DNA of 64,000 nucleotides from Azoarcus olearius. GTDB taxonomy: Bacteria > Pseudomonadota > Gammaproteobacteria > Burkholderiales > Rhodocyclaceae. Made by a program: the position numbers and the translations under genes. Shown here piece after piece: positions 19,219 through 31,516 of this stretch. How positions within the stretch are numbered: position 1 is the stretch's first letter; each line of letters begins with the position of its first letter. The notes below the pieces were generated by a model. It had not been told where the DNA came from. It searched no databases and saw only the letters and a program-made list of their open reading frames with translations. The stretch is from positions 3,596,001 to 3,660,000 of the forward strand of contig NZ_CP016210.1 of assembly GCF_001682385.1 (NCBI RefSeq). Direction: 5' to 3'.

Positions 19219-19242
19219 CCTTCGTTTTCAACGCCGCCGGAT

Positions 19243-21531
19243 TCAGGCGCGGCGCGACTCCTGCGCATCGACCACGGCGAGCGCGGTGATGTTCACCAGC
19301 CGGCGCACGGTGGCCGACGGCGTCAGGATGTGCACCGGCTTGGCCGCGCCGAGCAGGATCGGCCCCACCGACACGCCGTCGCCGTTGGCGATCTTCATCA
19401 GGTTGAACGAGATGTTGGCAGCATCCAGGTTGGGCATCACCAGCAGGTTGGCTTCGCCGACCAGGCTGGAATCCGGATGGACCTTGTTGCGGATCTCGAC
19501 CGACAGCGCGGCGTCGCCGTGCATTTCGCCGTCGCATTCGAGTTCCGGCGCGAGCTGGCGCAGCAGTTCGCTGGCTTCGCGCATCTTGCGCGCGGAAGCC
19601 GAACGCGAGCTGCCGAAGTTGGAGTGCGACAGCAGCGCGACGCGCGGCTCGATGCCGAAGCGGCGCAGTTCCTCGGCCGCCATGCGGGCGATCTCGGCGA
19701 CTTCCTCCGCGCTCGGATCCTCGTTCACGTAAGTGTCGGTGATCGCCAGCGTGCGCTTGGGCAGCATCAACAGGTTCATCGCGGCGAACTGCTTGGCGCC
19801 GGCGCGCAGCCCGATGACGTCCTGCACATGCTGGAAGTGGTACTCGTAGGTGCCGAAGGTACCGCACACCAGTGCGTCGGCGTCGCCGGTGCGCAGCAGC
19901 ATCGCGCCGATCAGCGTGGTGTCGCGGCGCATCTTGGCCTTGGCGATGTCGGGGGTGACGCCGTCGCGGCCCTTGAGGCGGTAGTACTCGTTCCACAGGT
20001 CGCGGTAGCGCGGGTCGGACTCGGGATTGACGACGTCGAAGTCGCGGCCCGGCACCAGGTTGAGGCCGATCTTCTTGATCCGCATCTCGATCACGCTCGG
20101 GCGGCCCACCAGGATCGGGCGCGCCAGGCCTTCATCGATCACGACGCGGGTCGCGTGCAGCACGCGCTCGTCCTCGCCTTCCGCGTACACCACGCGCTTT
20201 TGCTCCAGCGGCACACGCTTGGCGGCGGAGAACACCGGCTTCATGACCATGCCGGAGGTGTAAACCAGATCGGTGAGGCTGGCGATGTAGGCTTCGAAAT
20301 CCTCGATCGGGCGCGTGGCGACACCGGATTCCATCGCCGCCTTGGCGACCGCCGGGGCCACCTTGACGATCAGGCGCGGATCGAAGGGCTTCGGAATGAT
20401 GTATTCCGGGCCAAAGCTGAGTTCGGCGCCGCCGTAAGCGGAGGCCACCACGTCGCTCTGCTCGGCCTGGGCCAGTTCGGCGATCGCCTTCACGCAGGCG
20501 AGCTTCATCTCTTCATTGATCGTGGTGGCGCCGACGTCAAGCGCACCACGGAAGATGAAGGGGAAGCACAGCACGTTGTTCACCTGGTTCGGGAAGTCCG
20601 AACGGCCGGTGGCGATGATGCAGTCCGGGCGCACCGCCTTGGCGTCGGCCGGCAGGATTTCCGGATTGGGGTTGGCGAGCGCGAAGATCAGCGGCTTGTC
20701 GGCCATCTTCGCCACCATTTCCGGCTTCAGCACGCCGGCGGTGGACAAGCCGAGGAAAACGTCGGCGCCGGCGATCACGTCGCCCAGCGTGCGGGCATCG
20801 GTGATCTGCGCATAGCGCGCCTTGGTCGGCTCCATGTTCTCTTCGCGACCCTGGTAGATCACGCCCTTGGAGTCGCAGACGTAGACGTTCTCGCGCTTCA
20901 GGCCCACGCTGACCATCAGGTCGAGGCAGGCGATCGCGGCCGCGCCGGCGCCGGAACACACCAGCTTGACCTCGGCGATGTTCTTGCCGATGACCTTGAG
21001 GCCGTTGATCAGGCCGGCCGCAGAGATGATCGCGGTGCCGTGCTGGTCGTCGTGGAAGACCGGAATCTTCATGCGCTCGCGCAGCTTCTTCTCGATGTAG
21101 AAGCACTCGGGCGCCTTGATGTCCTCGAGGTTGATACCGCCCAGCGTGGGCTCCAGCGAGGCGATGATGTCGATCAGCTTGTCGGGGTCGTTCTCGGCGA
21201 GTTCGATGTCGAACACGTCGATGTTGGCGAACTTCTTGAACAGGCAGCCCTTGCCTTCCATCACCGGCTTGGCGGCCAGCGGGCCGATGTTGCCCAGGCC
21301 GAGCACCGCGGTGCCGTTGGTGACCACGGCGACGAGGTTGCCGCGGCTGGTGAGTTCGCGTGCTTCAGCCGGGTCGGCAACGATGGCGTCACACGCGGCG
21401 GCCACGCCGGGCGAATAGGCCAGCGCCAGATCGCGCTGGTTGGTGAGGCCTTTGGTGGGGACGACCGAAATCTTGCCGCGCGTCGGTGCACGGTGATAAT
21501 CCAGCGCCGCGGCGATGAAATCCTGATCCAT
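19243..21531 (-). CDS. maeB: NADP-dependent malic enzyme with phosphotransacetylase-like C-terminus
   Basis: A 762-residue bifunctional-length malic enzyme converting malate to pyruvate with NADP. The malic domain contains [13 protein letters not shown], the metal-binding [12 protein letters not shown], and the nucleotide loop [15 protein letters not shown]. From about residue 430 a phosphotransacetylase-like domain follows, which in E. coli MaeB is regulatory and non-catalytic. The ATG at 21531 is preceded by GAGAGGAAA and gives the canonical [14 protein letters not shown]; the frame is open further upstream with no family similarity. It is divergent from parA and has its own terminator. Confidence 0.96.
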   Translation of the reverse strand: MDQDFIAAALDYHRAPTRGKISVVPTKGLTNQRDLALAYSPGVAAACDAIVADPAEARELTSRGNLVAVVTNGTAVLGLGNIGPLAAKPVMEGKGCLFKKFANIDVFDIELAENDPDKLIDIIASLEPTLGGINLEDIKAPECFYIEKKLRERMKIPVFHDDQHGTAIISAAGLINGLKVIGKNIAEVKLVCSGAGAAAIACLDLMVSVGLKRENVYVCDSKGVIYQGREENMEPTKARYAQITDARTLGDVIAGADVFLGLSTAGVLKPEMVAKMADKPLIFALANPNPEILPADAKAVRPDCIIATGRSDFPNQVNNVLCFPFIFRGALDVGATTINEEMKLACVKAIAELAQAEQSDVVASAYGGAELSFGPEYIIPKPFDPRLIVKVAPAVAKAAMESGVATRPIEDFEAYIASLTDLVYTSGMVMKPVFSAAKRVPLEQKRVVYAEGEDERVLHATRVVIDEGLARPILVGRPSVIEMRIKKIGLNLVPGRDFDVVNPESDPRYRDLWNEYYRLKGRDGVTPDIAKAKMRRDTTLIGAMLLRTGDADALVCGTFGTYEYHFQHVQDVIGLRAGAKQFAAMNLLMLPKRTLAITDTYVNEDPSAEEVAEIARMAAEELRRFGIEPRVALLSHSNFGSSRSASARKMREASELLRQLAPELECDGEMHGDAALSVEIRNKVHPDSSLVGEANLLVMPNLDAANISFNLMKIANGDGVSVGPILLGAAKPVHILTPSATVRRLVNITALAVVDAQESRRA

Positions 21532-21878
21532 TCTTTTTCCTCTCGGAACGGTGTGGGTATGAGCGTCGGGCGAACTGCAGGCGCGCGCCGTCGCCTCGCC
21601 AACTGAGACCATTCGCAGCGTGTTGGAATGTGGGTCGGCGCCGTGCGCCGTGCCGCGAACCGGGCCTCCGGGGGCCCGCATGCCGTCCGGCTTCGGGGAG
21701 TGGGCCGGTGCGGTCATGAAAGATGACGAGTGTCGAGTTTAACGCAAGGCCCGCGGCCTTTGCATTACGGCGCCCGCGCAAAGCCCCCCGGATTTCCGCA
21801 TATTGGCGGGGATTAGGGCCGGTGCCCGGTTTTTTGGCACAATGCCCGCACCTTCGGACAGGGCAAACAGGGGTAGCG
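21532..21878. other. Divergent maeB/parA intergenic region
   Basis: A 347-base region with no convincing gene. It must hold the maeB promoter (minus) and parA promoter (plus). Near parA an inverted repeat GTGCC/GGCAC (21822-21826 and 21836-21840) encloses a T-run. CACAAT at 21838-21843 could serve as -10 but lacks a -35. The overlapping TTGGCACAATGCCCGCA has GG and GC 10 bases apart as in sigma-54 promoters, but the -12 element is poor. Confidence 0.4.
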
Positions 21879-22658
21879 ATGCGGCGCGTGGTGTTCAATC
21901 AGAAAGGCGGGGTCGGCAAATCCACCATCACCTGCAACCTGGCCGCGATCAGCGCCCAGCAGGGCTTGCGCACGCTGGTGATCGACCTCGACCCGCAGGG
22001 CAATTCCACCCATTACCTGCTGGGCGACAGCGCCGAAGAAGTGGACGCGACACTGGCGGGCTTCTTCGACCAGACCCTCAACTTCAAGCTCAACCCGCGC
22101 CGCACCGCAGACTTCGTGGTCGCCACGCCCTTCGACCGGCTGGACCTGATGCCGTCCCATCCGCAGCTGGAGGAACTGCAAAGCAAGCTGGAGTCGCGCT
22201 ACAAGATCTACAAGTTGCGCGACGCGCTGGACGAACTCGCCGACAGCTACGACCGCGTCTATATCGACACCCCGCCGGCACTGAACTTCTACACCCGCTC
22301 GGCGCTGATCGCCGCCAACGCCTGCCTGATTCCGTTCGACTGTGACGACTTCTCGCGCCGCGCGCTCTACGCGCTGCTGGAAAATGTCGACGAGATCCGC
22401 GCCGACCACAACCGCGACCTCGCGGTCGAAGGCATCGTGGTCAATCAGTACCAGCCGCGCGCGAGCCTGCCGCAGAAAGTGGTGCAGGAGCTGATCGACG
22501 AGGGCCTGCCGGTGCTGTCGCCCTACCTGTCGGCCTCGGTGAAGATCAAGGAGTCGCATGAACAGGCGCGCCCGATGATCCACCTTGAACCCAAGCACAA
22601 GCTGTCGCAGGAGTTCGTCGCCCTGCACGACACGCTGGCACGCAAGTACGGCGCCTGA
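21879..22658 (+). CDS. ParA-family ATPase (orphan)
   Basis: A 259-residue MinD/ParA-type ATPase. The deviant Walker A is NQKGGVGKST at 7-16, a second motif is LVIDLDPQGNSTHYLL, and Walker B is YDRVYIDTPPAL. ParA proteins position DNA or protein cargo by cycling on nucleoid or membrane. No ParB-like gene or parS-like repeat is nearby; neighbours are maeB and uvrD, so it is probably not the chromosome-segregation ParA. Cargo is unknown. The start gives the usual short N-terminus directly before the P-loop; its stop is 19 bases from that of the convergent uvrD. Confidence 0.85.
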   Translation: MRRVVFNQKGGVGKSTITCNLAAISAQQGLRTLVIDLDPQGNSTHYLLGDSAEEVDATLAGFFDQTLNFKLNPRRTADFVVATPFDRLDLMPSHPQLEELQSKLESRYKIYKLRDALDELADSYDRVYIDTPPALNFYTRSALIAANACLIPFDCDDFSRRALYALLENVDEIRADHNRDLAVEGIVVNQYQPRASLPQKVVQELIDEGLPVLSPYLSASVKIKESHEQARPMIHLEPKHKLSQEFVALHDTLARKYGA

Positions 22659-22677
22659 GCGCCGTACCCGCCCGGCC

Positions 22678-24897
22678 TTACACCGGCTCCAGCTTCGCCA
22701 CCGCCAGCAGCAGCCATTTGACGCCCGCGGGGCCGAAGTTGATCTGCACCTTCGCGTCCGACCCGCTGCCCTCAGCAGCGACGATGACCCCCTGCCCGAA
22801 CTTCGCGTGCGCCACCGACTGGCCGATGCGCAGCCCGTTGGGCAGATGCGCCGACGTGCCCCGCGCTTGCCGCGCCGCCACCGGAGCCACGCTGGCGCCC
22901 GGCTTGAAGTAGCCGCCGCCCATGCCGGCGAGCGCGCCGCCCGCCATCGAACGCGGATTCGGCGGCGTCAGCCACTTGACGAGCCCGGCCGGGATTTCCT
23001 CAAGGAAACGCGAGCGCAGGTTGTAGCGCGTCTGGCCGTGCAGCATGCGGCTCTGCGCGAAGGAGAGGTAAAGACGCTCGCGTGCCCGCGTCACCGCCAC
23101 GTACATCAGGCGGCGCTCCTCTTCCAGCCCTTCGGCTTCGAGGATGCTGTTCTCGTGCGGAAACAGGCCTTCCTCCAGCCCCGAGACGAAGACCACGTTG
23201 AACTCCAGCCCCTTGGCCGAATGCACGGTCATCAACTGCACCGCGTCGGCCCCCTGGTCTGCCTGATGGTCGCCCGCTTCGAGCGAGGCGTGGGCAAGGA
23301 AGTCCGCGAGCAGGGCGTGGTCGCCGGCCAGCACCTCTGCATCCGCTTGCGCCTCGGCGACGAAATTGCTGCCTGCGCCCAGCAGTTCGTCCAGGTTCTC
23401 CAGCCGCTCCTGCCCTTCCTTTTCGGATTTGTAGTGCGCCCGCAGCCCGCTCGCGTCGAGCACGTGGTCGATCAGCTCGGGCAACGGCAGACGGGCGGTG
23501 TCCCGGCGCAGGTCTTCCACCAGGCGGACGAACTGCGCGAGCACCGTGCCGGCCTTGCCCGACAGGTGCGGCACCGTGGCGTACAGGCTGGTGTTGTAGG
23601 TGCGCGCGGCATCCTGCAGCGCTTCCAGCGACCGCGCGCCGATGCCGCGCGTGGGGAAGTTGACCACGCGCGCGAACGCCGTGTCGTCGTCGGGATTGGC
23701 GATCAGGCGCAGGTAGGCGAGCGCGTGCTTGATCTCCTGCCGTTCGAAGAAGCGCAGGCCGCCATACACCCGGTAGGGCACACCGGCTGTAAACAGTTGA
23801 TGCTCCAGCACGCGGGACTGGGCGTTGGAGCGGTACAGCAGTGCGATCTCGCTGCGCAGCGCGCCGTCGCGCACCAGCCCGCGGACCTCGTCGACGAGCC
23901 AGCGCGCCTCGTCGGCATCGGAAAAGGCCTCGAACACACGGATCGGCTCGCCCGCGCCCTGGTCGGTCCACAGGTTCTTGCCGAGGCGGTCGGAGTTGTT
24001 CCGGATGATCGCGTTGGCGGCGTCGAGGATGTTGCCGCGGGAACGGTAGTTCTGCTCCAGCCGGATCACGTTCTGCACCCGGAACTCTCGCTCGAAGTCA
24101 CGCATGTTGCCGACCTCTGCGCCGCGGAAGCGGTAGATCGACTGGTCGTCGTCGCCGACGCAGAACAGCGACGCGCCCCCCTCCCGACCTTCGTCGGCGA
24201 GCAACTTCAGCCAGCGGTACTGCAACACGTTGGTGTCCTGGAACTCATCGACGAGGATGTGGCGGAAGCGCCGCTGGTAGTGGCGCCGGATCGGCTCGTT
24301 GCGCTCCAGCAGCTCATAGGTGCGCAGCAGCAACTCCGCAAAATCCACAACTGACTCGCGCTGGCACTGCGCTTCATACTCCTGGTAGAGCTGTACACGC
24401 TGGCGCGTGAAGTCGTCCCAGGCCTCCACCGCGTGGGGGCGGAAGCCGGCTTCCTTCTGGCCATTGATGAAGTGCTGCAACTCGCGCGGCGGGAATTTCT
24501 CGTCGTCGACGTTGAGCGTCTTCAGCAGCCGCTTGATCGCAGCGAGCTGATCGCCGGAATCGAGGATCTGGAACAGCTGCGGCAAGCCAGCATCGCGATG
24601 GTGGGCCCGCAACAGCCGGTTGCAGAGGCCGTGGAAGGTGCCGATCCACATGCTGCGGGTGTTGATCGGCAGCATCGCGGCGAGGCGGGCATGCATTTCC
24701 TTGGCCGCCTTGTTAGTGAAGGTGACGGCGAGGATTTCCGCCGGGCTGGCCTGGCCCGACTGCACCAGCCAGGCGATGCGGGTGGTCAACACGCGGGTCT
24801 TGCCAGAGCCGGCACCGGCGAGGATCAGGGCGTGCTGGGATGGCAGGGTGACTGCCTGATGTTGCTGTTCGTTAAGGTTGGCAAGCAGGTTGGACAT
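22678..24897 (-). CDS. uvrD: UvrD/PcrA-type DNA helicase
   Basis: A 739-residue superfamily 1A 3'-5' helicase for nucleotide-excision and mismatch repair. Motif I is AGAGSGKTR at 27-35; motif II is ILVDEFQDTN; QSIYRFRGAEVGN is motif III and QNYRSRGNIL motif IV; later motifs LMTVHSAKGLEF and VAVTRARERLYL are present. The C-terminal Tudor-like domain (VAHAKFGQGVIVAAEG) binds RNA polymerase in UvrD/PcrA and argues against Rep. The start at 24897 has GAGGAAG upstream. Confidence 0.92.
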   Translation of the reverse strand: MSNLLANLNEQQHQAVTLPSQHALILAGAGSGKTRVLTTRIAWLVQSGQASPAEILAVTFTNKAAKEMHARLAAMLPINTRSMWIGTFHGLCNRLLRAHHRDAGLPQLFQILDSGDQLAAIKRLLKTLNVDDEKFPPRELQHFINGQKEAGFRPHAVEAWDDFTRQRVQLYQEYEAQCQRESVVDFAELLLRTYELLERNEPIRRHYQRRFRHILVDEFQDTNVLQYRWLKLLADEGREGGASLFCVGDDDQSIYRFRGAEVGNMRDFEREFRVQNVIRLEQNYRSRGNILDAANAIIRNNSDRLGKNLWTDQGAGEPIRVFEAFSDADEARWLVDEVRGLVRDGALRSEIALLYRSNAQSRVLEHQLFTAGVPYRVYGGLRFFERQEIKHALAYLRLIANPDDDTAFARVVNFPTRGIGARSLEALQDAARTYNTSLYATVPHLSGKAGTVLAQFVRLVEDLRRDTARLPLPELIDHVLDASGLRAHYKSEKEGQERLENLDELLGAGSNFVAEAQADAEVLAGDHALLADFLAHASLEAGDHQADQGADAVQLMTVHSAKGLEFNVVFVSGLEEGLFPHENSILEAEGLEEERRLMYVAVTRARERLYLSFAQSRMLHGQTRYNLRSRFLEEIPAGLVKWLTPPNPRSMAGGALAGMGGGYFKPGASVAPVAARQARGTSAHLPNGLRIGQSVAHAKFGQGVIVAAEGSGSDAKVQINFGPAGVKWLLLAVAKLEPV

Positions 24898-25016
24898 GGG
24901 GCTTCCTCGTGGTGCCGCCATTCTACCCGGGCGCTCCGGGACATCCCGCCCAAGGCGCGGGACGTGACGTGAGTCACGCCTGCAACACCTTGTCGCCGAT
25001 CCGCAACAAAGCCGCC

Positions 25017-25045
25017 TTGAAGAAGCGGGCGAAGTGCATTATCTT
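25017..25045 (+). promoter_or_regulatory. Candidate promoter of the small gene at 25227
   Basis: TTGAAA at 25017-25022 and TTATCT at 25040-25045 are 17 bases apart, a plausible sigma-70 pair. The string CTTGAAA also resembles a heat-shock -35, with GCATTAT about 14 bases later. The leader would be about 175 bases long. Confidence 0.4.
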
Positions 25046-25085
25046 TTGATTGTGCATAGCAGCAAATGAGCTAGGCGCCGTTCAT

Positions 25086-25108
25086 CGACAGGGAGGCACC
25101 TCCTGTCG
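25086..25108 (+). repeat. Near-perfect hairpin in the leader of the 25227 gene
   Basis: CGACAGG-g-AGG / CCT-CCTGTCG: 10 paired bases with one bulged G and a 2-base loop (CA). It lies 119 bases upstream of the start codon, and has no T-run. It may be an operator or an RNA hairpin. Confidence 0.55.
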
Positions 25109-25226
25109 TTACACGACCAGAATCGAAAGCAATTGTTTTTGCAGCACAGCAAAATGCACCCGAAGGCGTGGTCCACGAAACCACTGCCCGGTGCGACGGC
25201 CCTACCCGGCCAAATGGAGAACCGCA

Positions 25227-25553
25227 ATGCAGACACCGAAATCCCTCCCCTGGCATGCACGCCGCGTCGGCATCCCGGTCGAACGCGCCGAAGCCCTGTG
25301 GCGCAAGGCTGTGCGCACCGCAACCGCAGAAACCGGCTGGGTCGGCACCTCGGAATACTGGGGCTCGGCGATGGACAACTTCCTCCGCCTGCTCGATGAG
25401 GAAAAGACCACCCTGTGCACGCCGCAGGTCACCCCGCTGGTGCGCAGCCAGAACCGCATGTGGCTGCTGCCGCTGATTGCGATGGAAGACGTGTTCTCTG
25501 CCGTCTCCGCCAACTGGCAGCGCGTGGCCGCCCATGTGCGCGAAGCGGCCTGA
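25227..25553 (+). CDS. Small protein of unknown function
   Basis: A 108-residue protein that I do not recognise. It begins MQTPKSLPWHARRVGIPVERAEALWRKA and is rich in Trp (six) with no cysteine apart from one, no signal peptide and no transmembrane segment. The predicted pattern is mostly helical. ATG 25227 has a good GGAGA 7 bases upstream, codon use matches neighbouring genes, and it has its own long leader and a strong terminator, so it is very likely a real, separately expressed gene. Its size and helicity are loosely like small nucleoid or phasin-like proteins, but nothing in the sequence proves this. Confidence 0.75.
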   Translation: MQTPKSLPWHARRVGIPVERAEALWRKAVRTATAETGWVGTSEYWGSAMDNFLRLLDEEKTTLCTPQVTPLVRSQNRMWLLPLIAMEDVFSAVSANWQRVAAHVREAA

Positions 25554-25587
25554 GTTCGCCGTCGCCCGCCCGCATCTTGAATTCATC

Positions 25588-25607
25588 CGGCTGCCCATGC
25601 AGCCGGA
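25588..25607 (+). repeat. Hairpin after the small gene
   Basis: CCGGCTGC/GCAGCCGG arms of 8 bases around a 4-base loop, about 35 bases past the stop at 25553. It may add to termination or protect the mRNA end; the stronger terminator follows at 25642. Confidence 0.55.
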
Positions 25608-25611
25608 CTAA

Positions 25612-28395
<2,784 letters not shown>

Positions 28396-28406
28396 GGACT
28401 GCACGC

Positions 28407-28922
28407 ATGCCCACCCCCTTCACCCGCCGCCGCGCCCTCACCCTGCTGGCCGCGGCCGGCGCCACGGCGGCACTCGCCGGCTGCGGATTCCGCCTGCGCG
28501 GCCCGCAACCGCTCGACTTCGCCACCATCCATGTCGGCGTCAGCGAATTCTCCGAACTCGGCGCGCTGCTGCGCCGCCAGATCGCCACCAGCGGCACCAC
28601 GACCGTGGTGGAGGACGCGGCGAAAGCCGACGTCAGGCTGCAGGTGCTCGCCAATGAACGCGAGCGCGAAATCCTGAGCCTGACCGGCGCCGGCAAGGTG
28701 CGCGAATACCAGCTTACCCAGCGCATGCGCTTCCAGCTGCTGGACAAGAACGGCAGCGCGCTGATTCCGCCCACGGCCATCCTGGCACGGCGCGAATACA
28801 CCTTCGACGACGCGCTGATCCTGGGTAAGGAACAGGAGGAAAACCTGCTGTTCCGCGACATGCAGAGCGACCTCGTGCAACAGTTGATGCGTCGCCTCGC
28901 GGTGGTCCGCCGCCCGCAGTGA
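28407..28922 (+). CDS. lptE: LPS-assembly lipoprotein LptE
   Basis: A 171-residue outer-membrane lipoprotein that plugs the LptD barrel and helps insert lipopolysaccharide. The signal starts MPTPFTRRRALTLLAAAG and ends in a lipobox LAGC before GFRLRG, the typical LptE start (CGFxLRG). The rest is the short alpha/beta domain with EREREILSLTGAGKVREYQL. It lies 11 bases after leuS, and its stop overlaps the GTG start of holA, matching the conserved leuS-lptE-holA order. Confidence 0.95.
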   Translation: MPTPFTRRRALTLLAAAGATAALAGCGFRLRGPQPLDFATIHVGVSEFSELGALLRRQIATSGTTTVVEDAAKADVRLQVLANEREREILSLTGAGKVREYQLTQRMRFQLLDKNGSALIPPTAILARREYTFDDALILGKEQEENLLFRDMQSDLVQQLMRRLAVVRRPQ

Positions 28923-29929
28923 ATTTGCGCCCCGACCAGCTCGCGGCCCAGCTCGACAAGCCGCTCGCACCGCTCTGGGTGCTGCACGGCAACGAGCCGC
29001 TGCTGGTGCTCGAAGCCGCCGACGCAATCCGCGCGGCAGCGCGCCGCCAGGGCTATTCGGAACGAGAAACGCTGGTGGTGGGCCAGGGCTTCCGCTGGGA
29101 TTCGTTGACACTCGCCGCCGGCAACATGTCCTTGTTTGGCGGCGCCAAGCTCATCGATCTGCGCATTCCCACCGGCAAGCCGGGGCGCGATGGCGGCGAC
29201 GCGTTGCAGCGCTATGTCGCGCAACTGCCCGCTGCCACGCTCACCCTGGTGACGCTGCCGGAACTCGACTGGCAGGCACGCAAAACCAGCTGGTTCAAGG
29301 CATTGGGCGACGCCGGCACGGTCATCGAGCTAAACGCGCCGGAACGCGAACGCCTTCCTCAGTGGCTGGCGCAGCGGCTGGCCGCGCAACACCTCACCGC
29401 CCCGGCGGAAGCGCTGGCTTTCATTGCCGACCACGTGGAAGGCAACCTGCTCGCGGCACATCAGGAAATCCTCAAGCTCGGGCTGTTGTTTCCGCACGGC
29501 GCGCAACTGACCCTTGATGACGTCCAGCAAGCCGTACTCAACGTCGCGCGCTACGACATCGATACCCTTCGACAGGCCGTACTGGAAGGCGACCCGGCGC
29601 GCTGCGCCCGTCTGCTCGAAGGCCTGCACGGCGAGGGCGCGGCGCCTCCGCTGGTGCTGTGGGCGCTGGCCAACGAAACCCGCAGCCTCGCGCTGCTGCG
29701 CGCCGGACAGGACGCCGGCCAGCCACTCGCCGCGCTGTTCAAGGCCGAACGCGTCTTCGACGAACGACGCAAGCAACTCCTTACCCGCGCCCTTGCCCGC
29801 CTGGGCGGCGGGCGCCTGCGCGCCGCGCTGATGCACGCGGCCCGCATCGACCGGATGATCAAGGGGCTGGCGGACGGCGACGTGTGGGACGAATTCCTGC
29901 AGCTTGCGCTGCGGCTCTGCCGTCACTGA
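28919..29929 (+). CDS. holA: DNA polymerase III delta subunit
   Basis: A 336-residue clamp-loader subunit that opens the beta ring. Family signatures include LAPLWVLHGNEPLLVLEAADAIR near the N-terminus, LTLVTLPELDWQARKTSWFKAL and the C-terminal collar domain. The start is GTG at 28919, inside the lptE stop (GTGA), giving MNLRPDQLAAQLDKPLAPLWVL. Coupling to lptE is likely. Confidence 0.95.
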   Translation: MNLRPDQLAAQLDKPLAPLWVLHGNEPLLVLEAADAIRAAARRQGYSERETLVVGQGFRWDSLTLAAGNMSLFGGAKLIDLRIPTGKPGRDGGDALQRYVAQLPAATLTLVTLPELDWQARKTSWFKALGDAGTVIELNAPERERLPQWLAQRLAAQHLTAPAEALAFIADHVEGNLLAAHQEILKLGLLFPHGAQLTLDDVQQAVLNVARYDIDTLRQAVLEGDPARCARLLEGLHGEGAAPPLVLWALANETRSLALLRAGQDAGQPLAALFKAERVFDERRKQLLTRALARLGGGRLRAALMHAARIDRMIKGLADGDVWDEFLQLALRLCRH

Positions 29930-30013
29930 CCCGTTCCGCGGCGGATGTAGCGCGTGGCCCACGGGCGCCGCGATCAGTGCTTTAATCCCTTTTTGGCTTT
30001 TCCGCCTGTGACG

Positions 30014-31294
30014 ATGATGGATATCCAGCACTACATGCAGACCGTCGGCCGCGAAGCGCGCGCCGCCTCCCGCACGCTTGCGGCAGCCTCCACCGATGCC
30101 AAGAATTCCGCCCTGGTGGCGATGGCGCAAGCCATCCGCGACAGTCGCGACGCGCTGCTGGCGGCCAACGCGGCCGACCTCGCCGAAGCCCGCGCGGCCG
30201 GGCTGGACGAGGCCCTGATCGACCGCCTGACGCTGAGCGCCAAGGGCGTGGAAGGCATGGCCGCCGGGCTTGAACAGGTTGCGGCACTCCCCGACCCGGT
30301 GGGGGAAATCACCGACGTCAAGCGCCGCCCTTCCGGCATCCAGGTCGGCAAGATGCGTGTGCCGCTCGGCGTGGTCGGCATCATCTACGAGGCGCGGCCC
30401 AACGTCACCGCCGACGCGGCGGCGCTGTGCCTCAAATCCGGCAACGCCGCGATCCTTCGCGGCGGCAAGGAAGCGCTGCGCTCGAATCAGGCGATTGCAA
30501 GCTGCGTGCGCACCGGGCTTGCCGCCGCCGGCCTGCCGCAAACGGCCGTGCAGGTGCTGGAAACGACGGACCGGGCTGCGGTTGGCGCGCTCATCACGAT
30601 GCCCGAATTCGTCGACGTGATCGTGCCGCGCGGCGGCAAAGGGCTGATCGAGCGAGTCTCCAGCGAGGCACGCGTCCCCGTCATCAAACACCTCGACGGC
30701 AACTGCCATGTGTACGTCGACGACCATGCCGACCCGGCGAAGGTGCTGCCCATCGTAGAGAACGCCAAGACCCAGCGTTACGGCACCTGCAACACCACGG
30801 AATCGCTGCTCGTGGCCCGTGCCGTCGCCCCGCGTTTCCTGCCCGACATCGGACGGATGCTGGCGGCGAGGAACGTCGAGATGCGAGCGTGCCCGGAAGC
30901 GCTCGTGCTGCTGCGCGAAGCCGGCATCGAAGGTGCCCGGCTCAGCCCCGCCACCGAGCAGGACTGGCACGAGGAATATCTCGCGCCGATCATCGCGATC
31001 CGCGTCGTGGCGGGCCTGGATGAAGCGATCGCGCATATCAACACCTACAGCTCGGGCCACACCGAGGCGATCCTCACCGAGCACTACACCCATGCGATGC
31101 GTTTCCTGCGCGAGGTGGATTCGGCATCCGTCATGGTGAACGCCTCCACGCGCTTCGCCGACGGCTTCGAATACGGCCTCGGTGCCGAAATCGGGATTTC
31201 CACGGACAAGATCCACGCCCGCGGCCCGGTGGGGCTGGAAGGGCTCACCAGCCAGAAATGGATCGTGTTCGGCAATGGCGAGATCCGCCGATAA
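30014..31294 (+). CDS. proA: Gamma-glutamyl phosphate reductase
   Basis: A 426-residue NADPH-dependent enzyme that reduces gamma-glutamyl phosphate to glutamate semialdehyde in proline synthesis. Visible motifs are [21 protein letters not shown], the catalytic cysteine in [10 protein letters not shown], and the C-terminal [16 protein letters not shown]. Either of two adjacent ATGs (30014, 30017) may be used. proB is not adjacent. It lies 84 bases after holA and is probably separately transcribed. Confidence 0.96.
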   Translation: MMDIQHYMQTVGREARAASRTLAAASTDAKNSALVAMAQAIRDSRDALLAANAADLAEARAAGLDEALIDRLTLSAKGVEGMAAGLEQVAALPDPVGEITDVKRRPSGIQVGKMRVPLGVVGIIYEARPNVTADAAALCLKSGNAAILRGGKEALRSNQAIASCVRTGLAAAGLPQTAVQVLETTDRAAVGALITMPEFVDVIVPRGGKGLIERVSSEARVPVIKHLDGNCHVYVDDHADPAKVLPIVENAKTQRYGTCNTTESLLVARAVAPRFLPDIGRMLAARNVEMRACPEALVLLREAGIEGARLSPATEQDWHEEYLAPIIAIRVVAGLDEAIAHINTYSSGHTEAILTEHYTHAMRFLREVDSASVMVNASTRFADGFEYGLGAEIGISTDKIHARGPVGLEGLTSQKWIVFGNGEIRR

Positions 31295-31341
31295 GCCGAA
31301 AGTCAGGATGGGGATCAACGCGAGGCGTGAGAAAATCCCCG

Positions 31342-31486
31342 CCCTTAAGGGTTTCTACGTAGACGAGGCAGACGTCGGAATCCGACGTTCGTGGCATAAT
31401 CGCCGCAAGGGAATCCACGATTCCAGCCGATATTGCTCTGGGGTAGAGCAAGCGGGTCGGCGAGGCCCTCGGGCCTCGCCGCACCC
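31342..31486 (+). other. Inverted-repeat-dense intergenic region before xerD
   Basis: Six inverted repeats lie in a row: CCCTTAAGGG (31342-31351), TCTACGTAGA (31354-31363), ACGTCGG/CCGACGT (31372-31388), GGAATC/GATTCC (31410-31424), TTGCTCT/AGAGCAA (31433-31451) and a 14-bp stem GGGT+CGGCGAGGCC (31454-31467 with 31472-31486, one bulge). CATAAT at 31395-31400 could be a -10, so the last three would be in a transcript leading into xerD. In addition GCCGA (31426-31430) can pair with TCGGC (31457-31461), competing with the last stem. I know no RNA family that matches. Confidence 0.55.
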
Positions 31487-31516
31487 ACCTCGTGATCACC
31501 ACGCCCCCCCCCGTCC

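Larger units (their letters stand above)
24898..25226. other. Intergenic region upstream of uvrD and a small gene
   Basis: A 329-base region between divergent genes, without a supported gene. It contains an operator-like repeat CGTGAC-GTGA-GTCACG (24963-24978), a candidate promoter near 25017-25045 pointing right, a near-perfect hairpin (25086-25108) and a second inverted repeat TTTTGC/GCAAAA at about 25135-25152. The last two would lie in the 5' leader of the small gene. Confidence 0.5.

Noticed and set aside
19112-19996. In-frame N-terminal extension of the phospholipase gene to 19996
   Set aside because: It lies inside the maeB coding region on the same strand and beyond a strong terminator; the TTG start with a ribosome-binding site gives a proper signal peptide.
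21834-21850. Sigma-54 promoter upstream of parA
   Set aside because: GG and GC are 10 bases apart, but the -12 element reads CCGCA rather than TTGCA, and no activator site is visible. I left it as a note only.
31350-31516. 6S RNA gene
   Set aside because: The string GCCGATATT recalls E. coli 6S RNA, but the region folds as separate consecutive hairpins rather than one long rod with a central bubble, and the neighbours are not those usual for 6S.
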